A DNA stretch of 8,420 nt from an uncultured Kouleothrix sp. (GTDB lineage Bacteria > Chloroflexota > Chloroflexia > Chloroflexales > Roseiflexaceae). Numbering within the stretch: the first letter of the stretch is position 1; every line of letters starts with the position of its first letter. Location: the NCBI GenBank assembly GCA_937858455.1, contig CALLYN010000684.1, positions 1 to 8,420 of the forward strand. Direction: 5' to 3'. The notes beneath the pieces were generated by a model. That model made no database searches and had not been told where the DNA came from. It worked only from the letters and a program-made list of their open reading frames with translations. Position numbers and translations under genes: made by a program. This document shows positions 6,791 through 8,420 of this stretch, one piece after another.

Positions 6791-6984
6791 TCATCGAGTC
6801 GGCTCCGTGTAATGTGCGACACAGTTGAGCAGATAGTCGAAGTGAAGATTTGGCAAGAAACGCGGTGAATCCGCCGCGCGCGGCGATGGCAGGATACCTC
6901 CGCCTATTTCAGGATGTCCTGAAGCATTTCGAGCATTGGCGGCTCGTCATTCACGATCAGCACGCAAGCTCCTCTGCGTGTCAT
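6791..6984 (-). pseudogene. Degenerate response-regulator receiver domain
   Basis: From ATG 6984 the frame reads MTRRGACVLIVNDEPPMLEM and then LQDILK before a TAG at 6904-6906. This is the beta1-alpha1 start of a receiver domain (consensus VLVVDDE-P), with one of the two acidic-pocket Asp residues replaced by Asn. Further down, FLAK followed after a one-base shift by DYLLNCVAHY and a stop (6791-6793) resembles the end of a receiver (FLAKPF-x-DxLL). The middle, with the phospho-acceptor Asp, is missing. The pieces therefore suggest a receiver with a central deletion, a stop and a frameshift. The ATG overlaps the stomatin stop by one base (TGATG), which implies the two once formed a coupled pair. 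The N-terminal match is solid, the C-terminal one moderate. Confidence 0.65.
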
Positions 6985-7424
6985 CAATTATCGAGATGAT
7001 GGACAGCGTTGGAACCGGCCGACGATTCCGGCTCAGTCGGCGATGCTGGTCTGGCTGGCATGACGCCATTGCCGTTCCGCATTGTTGCTACTCCATCCAT
7101 GAAAACCCTGATCGTATCGACCGGCAGTGGGAAGATGATTGTGCTGTTCTTCTCGACCGCGATCTCGGTGAGCGTCTGTAGGTAGCGCAGCTGCAGCGTC
7201 ACCGGTTCGCGCGCGATCACATCGGCGGCCTGCGCCAGCATCTTGGATGCCTCGAACTCGCCGGCAGCATGAATGATCTTGGTGCGCTTCTCACGCTCGG
7301 CCTCGGTCTGCTTGGCCATCGCGCGCTGCATACTCTGGGGCAGTTCGACATCCTTGATCTCGACGATCGTGACCTTGACGCCCCATGGCTCGGTCTGCTC
7401 GTCGATGATCGTCTGCAGGCGCGT
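6984..7424 (-). pseudogene. Stomatin/SPFH (band 7) protein, N-terminally truncated
   Basis: The frame encodes the C-terminal 146 residues of a stomatin/slipin. It opens with [17 protein letters not shown], continues with the SPFH signature [17 protein letters not shown], the Lys/Glu/Ala-rich coiled-coil segment ([15 protein letters not shown]) and the prokaryotic-stomatin block [17 protein letters not shown] followed by STIIFPLP. The tail ends at TGA 6984-6986. Stomatins are membrane-anchored scaffold proteins often paired with NfeD proteases. The membrane anchor and the first half of the SPFH domain (roughly 120-150 residues in relatives) are absent: an in-frame stop lies at 7425-7427 and transposase sequence follows. 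An internal ATG at 7331 could allow a 115-residue fragment, but a working protein is unlikely. No NfeD gene is present. The break coincides with the ISL3 remnant, so transposon insertion probably destroyed the gene. Confidence 0.85.
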
Positions 7425-7869
7425 TCAGCCTCACGACCCTCACGGCTATCGATGAGCGAATCGTCCTCGATCTGATTGCGACGCAGACGGCTGCTTTCTG
7501 TCCGCTCTGTCGATCCGAGTCTTCCCGTATCCATAGCTCTTATCAACGCACCGTTGCTGATTTGCCTTGAGCGGGTCTGCCAGTTCTGCTCCACCTGAAC
7601 GTGCGGCGGTTCATATGTGGCAATCCCGCCTGTCCGCGCGTCACGTTTGCCGAACCACTTCCCGAAGTCGTCGCCCGCTCTGCTCGGCGCACCACACGCC
7701 TAGCAAATCAGCAACAGCAGCTCGCCTTGAACGTCGGTGGTGAGTTGGGCAGGCGGATCGCTCAGCGTCAGGGTATGCCTGTAAGCGCCGACACGCTGAT
7801 CCGCTTAGCGCGACGGGGCAGTTTGCCCGATCGTTCCACACCCACGCGCTGGGCGTGGATGAATGGGCC
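7424..7869 (+). pseudogene. ISL3-family transposase, N-terminal fragment A
   Basis: In the frame from 7424 the translation gives LTAIDERIVLDLIATQ and then the zinc-binding CPLC motif (CPLCRSESSRIHSSYQRTVA), followed by VRRFICGNPACPRVTFAE and the helix-turn-helix region RRTTRLANQQQQLAL to QGMPVSADTLIRLARR. These are the N-terminal zinc finger and HTH of ISL3 (IS204/IS1001/IS1165) transposases. A TGA at 7568-7570 stands where relatives have Trp (DLPWAG), and near 7840 the frame shifts so that the first catalytic-core motif ALGVDEWA is read in the next frame. The sequence stops resembling ISL3 just after that, at the IS110 junction. No start codon is present. It is certainly dead, by stop, frameshift and truncation. 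Confidence 0.85.
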
Positions 7870-7991
7870 AGTTGCTCAAAGCCGGAGCGCGTTTGGCTGA
7901 AGGTCTGTGCGCGGGAAGGGGTCTGCCCAGTTTGCATCGAGGCAACCGTAAGGGTGCGAGCGGAGATATCGATACCAACAAACAGCCGCCT
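7866..7991 (-). pseudogene. IS110-family transposase, N-terminal fragment
   Basis: On the minus strand from about 7991 the translation reads LRRLFVGIDISARTLTVA, then SMQTGQTPSRAQTFSQTRSG and FEQLA. This is the start of the RuvC-like DEDD domain of IS110 transposases; the Asp in GIDIS is the first catalytic acidic residue. Only about 40 residues remain of a protein usually 300-450 long. The following codons are simply the antisense of ISL3 fragment A, so the longer open frame (8162-7641) is a chimera. The sequence 5' of the coding start, which in IS110 elements carries the bridge RNA, has been replaced by ISL3 fragment B. The family match rests on one short block and is moderately firm. Confidence 0.6.
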
Positions 7992-8360
7992 GAGGTTGCC
8001 GCTCCTTGCGCCCGCCGCTCGCTGCGCTTGGCAAACGAACAACGCCAGCTCGGGCTCCAAGCCGGCGGAGAAATGGCCGCTCGCATCGCGACGCGACAAG
8101 GTATGCCCATAAGCCCAGCCACCATTCTGCGTCTGGCCCGTCGCACGCAACTGGCTGAGCATGCGACCCCGTCGCTTCTCGGCGTAGACAAATGGACATA
8201 TCGCAAACGTCTAGACTTCAAAACCATCCTAGTGGACCTCAGCACCAACCGGCCGCTTGAATTGCTTCCCTATGCGAGTGCCACGACCTTGGCTTCCTGG
8301 CTGCAGGCTCATCTGGGTGTCCGTATAGATTGTGCTGCACTACGTGGCGAAGCCCCATAG
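7992..8360 (+). pseudogene. ISL3-family transposase, internal fragment B
   Basis: The frame begins matching ISL3 at EVAAPCARRSLRLANEQ, runs through GGEMAARIATRQGMPISPAT, and reaches the catalytic-core block LLGVDKWTYRKRLDFKTI, followed by LVDLSTNRPLELLPYASATT and LASWLQAHLGV, ending at TAG 8358-8360. It lacks the N-terminal zinc finger and the C-terminal half. Over the 60 residues shared with fragment A I count about 35 identities, so A and B come from two different elements, not one duplicated copy. B is unbroken within its stretch and decays only at the ends. Its last codons (GEAP-stop) are formed by the loop and arm of the inverted repeat at 8329-8371, so the stop is foreign to the transposase. 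Confidence 0.85.
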
Positions 8361-8371
8361 TGCAGCACAAT
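8329..8371. repeat. Perfect 14-bp inverted repeat at the end of ISL3 fragment B
   Basis: ATTGTGCTGCACTA at 8329-8342 is repeated exactly in reverse complement at 8358-8371, around a 15-nt loop. It begins where similarity to ISL3 transposases fades. It may be a transposon end, a small palindromic repeat element, or part of a terminator together with the next hairpin. Confidence 0.85.
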
Positions 8372-8377
8372 AAGAAA

Positions 8378-8404
8378 TTTGGGGGCGGCGAAGCCGCCCC
8401 CAAA
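8378..8404. terminator. G-rich 12-bp hairpin, likely bidirectional terminator or intergenic repeat
   Basis: TTTGGGGGCGGC (8378-8389) pairs perfectly with GCCGCCCCCAAA (8393-8404) around a GAA loop. The stem is flanked on one side by AAATTT and on the other by AAACCCCCACC. Very stable GC-rich stems with A/T at the base act as terminators in many bacteria, and GGGGGCGG/CCGCCCCC-type hairpins are familiar as repeated intergenic units in Roseiflexus-like genomes (from memory, not checked). There is no long T-run on the plus strand. Confidence 0.6.
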
Positions 8405-8420
8405 CCCCCACCAAAGTGTC

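Larger units (their letters stand above)
7424..8360. mobile_element. Mosaic of broken insertion sequences (ISL3 / IS110 / ISL3)
   Basis: Three transposase fragments abut without spacers: an ISL3 N-terminal half (plus), an IS110 N-terminal end (minus) and an internal part of a different ISL3 transposase (plus). None is intact and I find no matching terminal inverted repeats around the block. The left junction cuts a stomatin gene and the right end meets a perfect inverted repeat at 8329-8371. It is the product of successive insertions and deletions. Confidence 0.7.

Noticed and set aside
7424..7500. Minus-strand DDSLIDSRE as a continuation of the stomatin domain
   Set aside because: The same bases on the plus strand encode LTAIDERIVLDLIATQ leading straight into the ISL3 CPLC motif, which is a stronger and continuous match.
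7641..8162. A 173-codon minus-strand frame
   Set aside because: Only its middle (about 7991-7866) is IS110-like; both ends are antisense of ISL3 coding sequence, so the full frame is accidental.
1..8420. CRISPR arrays, tRNA or rRNA genes
   Set aside because: No regularly spaced direct repeats, cloverleaf-like sequences or rRNA motifs were seen on either strand.

Overview
The window looks like a piece of chromosome from a high-G+C bacterium. My best guess is a member of the Chloroflexota, Roseiflexus/Kouleothrix-like, based on the mix of families and the G-rich hairpin at the right end. No marker gene confirms this.

Layout. (1) Positions 2-1680, plus strand: the C-terminal part of a short-chain dehydrogenase, a 158-residue tryptophan-rich helical protein resembling phasin or PhaE, and a complete Dps-type ferritin. 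A perfect 13-bp inverted repeat lies just upstream of dps. (2) Positions 1681-2166: no intact gene, but the decayed C-terminal end of a NarL-type sensor histidine kinase is recognisable. (3) Positions 6527-2167, minus strand: a compact three-gene operon. It encodes a GT4 glycosyltransferase fused to an alpha/alpha-toroid glycosidase-like domain, a second GT4 glycosyltransferase and a GH130 family mannoside phosphorylase/hydrolase. Gaps between the genes are 2-3 nt. (4) Positions 6528-6790: operon leader with a weak promoter candidate and one doubtful small ORF. (5) Positions 6791-7424, minus strand: a degenerate response-regulator receiver and an N-terminally truncated stomatin/SPFH gene, overlapping by one base in a TGATG junction. 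(6) Positions 7424-8360: a graveyard of insertion sequences. An ISL3-family transposase N-terminal part, an antisense IS110-family N-terminal fragment and an internal piece of a second, different ISL3 transposase follow each other directly. (7) Positions 8329-8404: two perfect hairpins close the window.

How the parts fit. The operon in (3) is the functional core. Two sugar transferases, a toroid domain and a GH130 enzyme suggest that a small mannose-containing glycan or storage oligosaccharide is built and then trimmed or phosphorolysed. This is inferred from families and context; the substrate is not visible. The SDR and Trp-rich protein may belong to polyhydroxyalkanoate metabolism, also an inference. 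The two-component and stomatin remnants and the broken IS copies show that the stretch beside the operon has been repeatedly rearranged.
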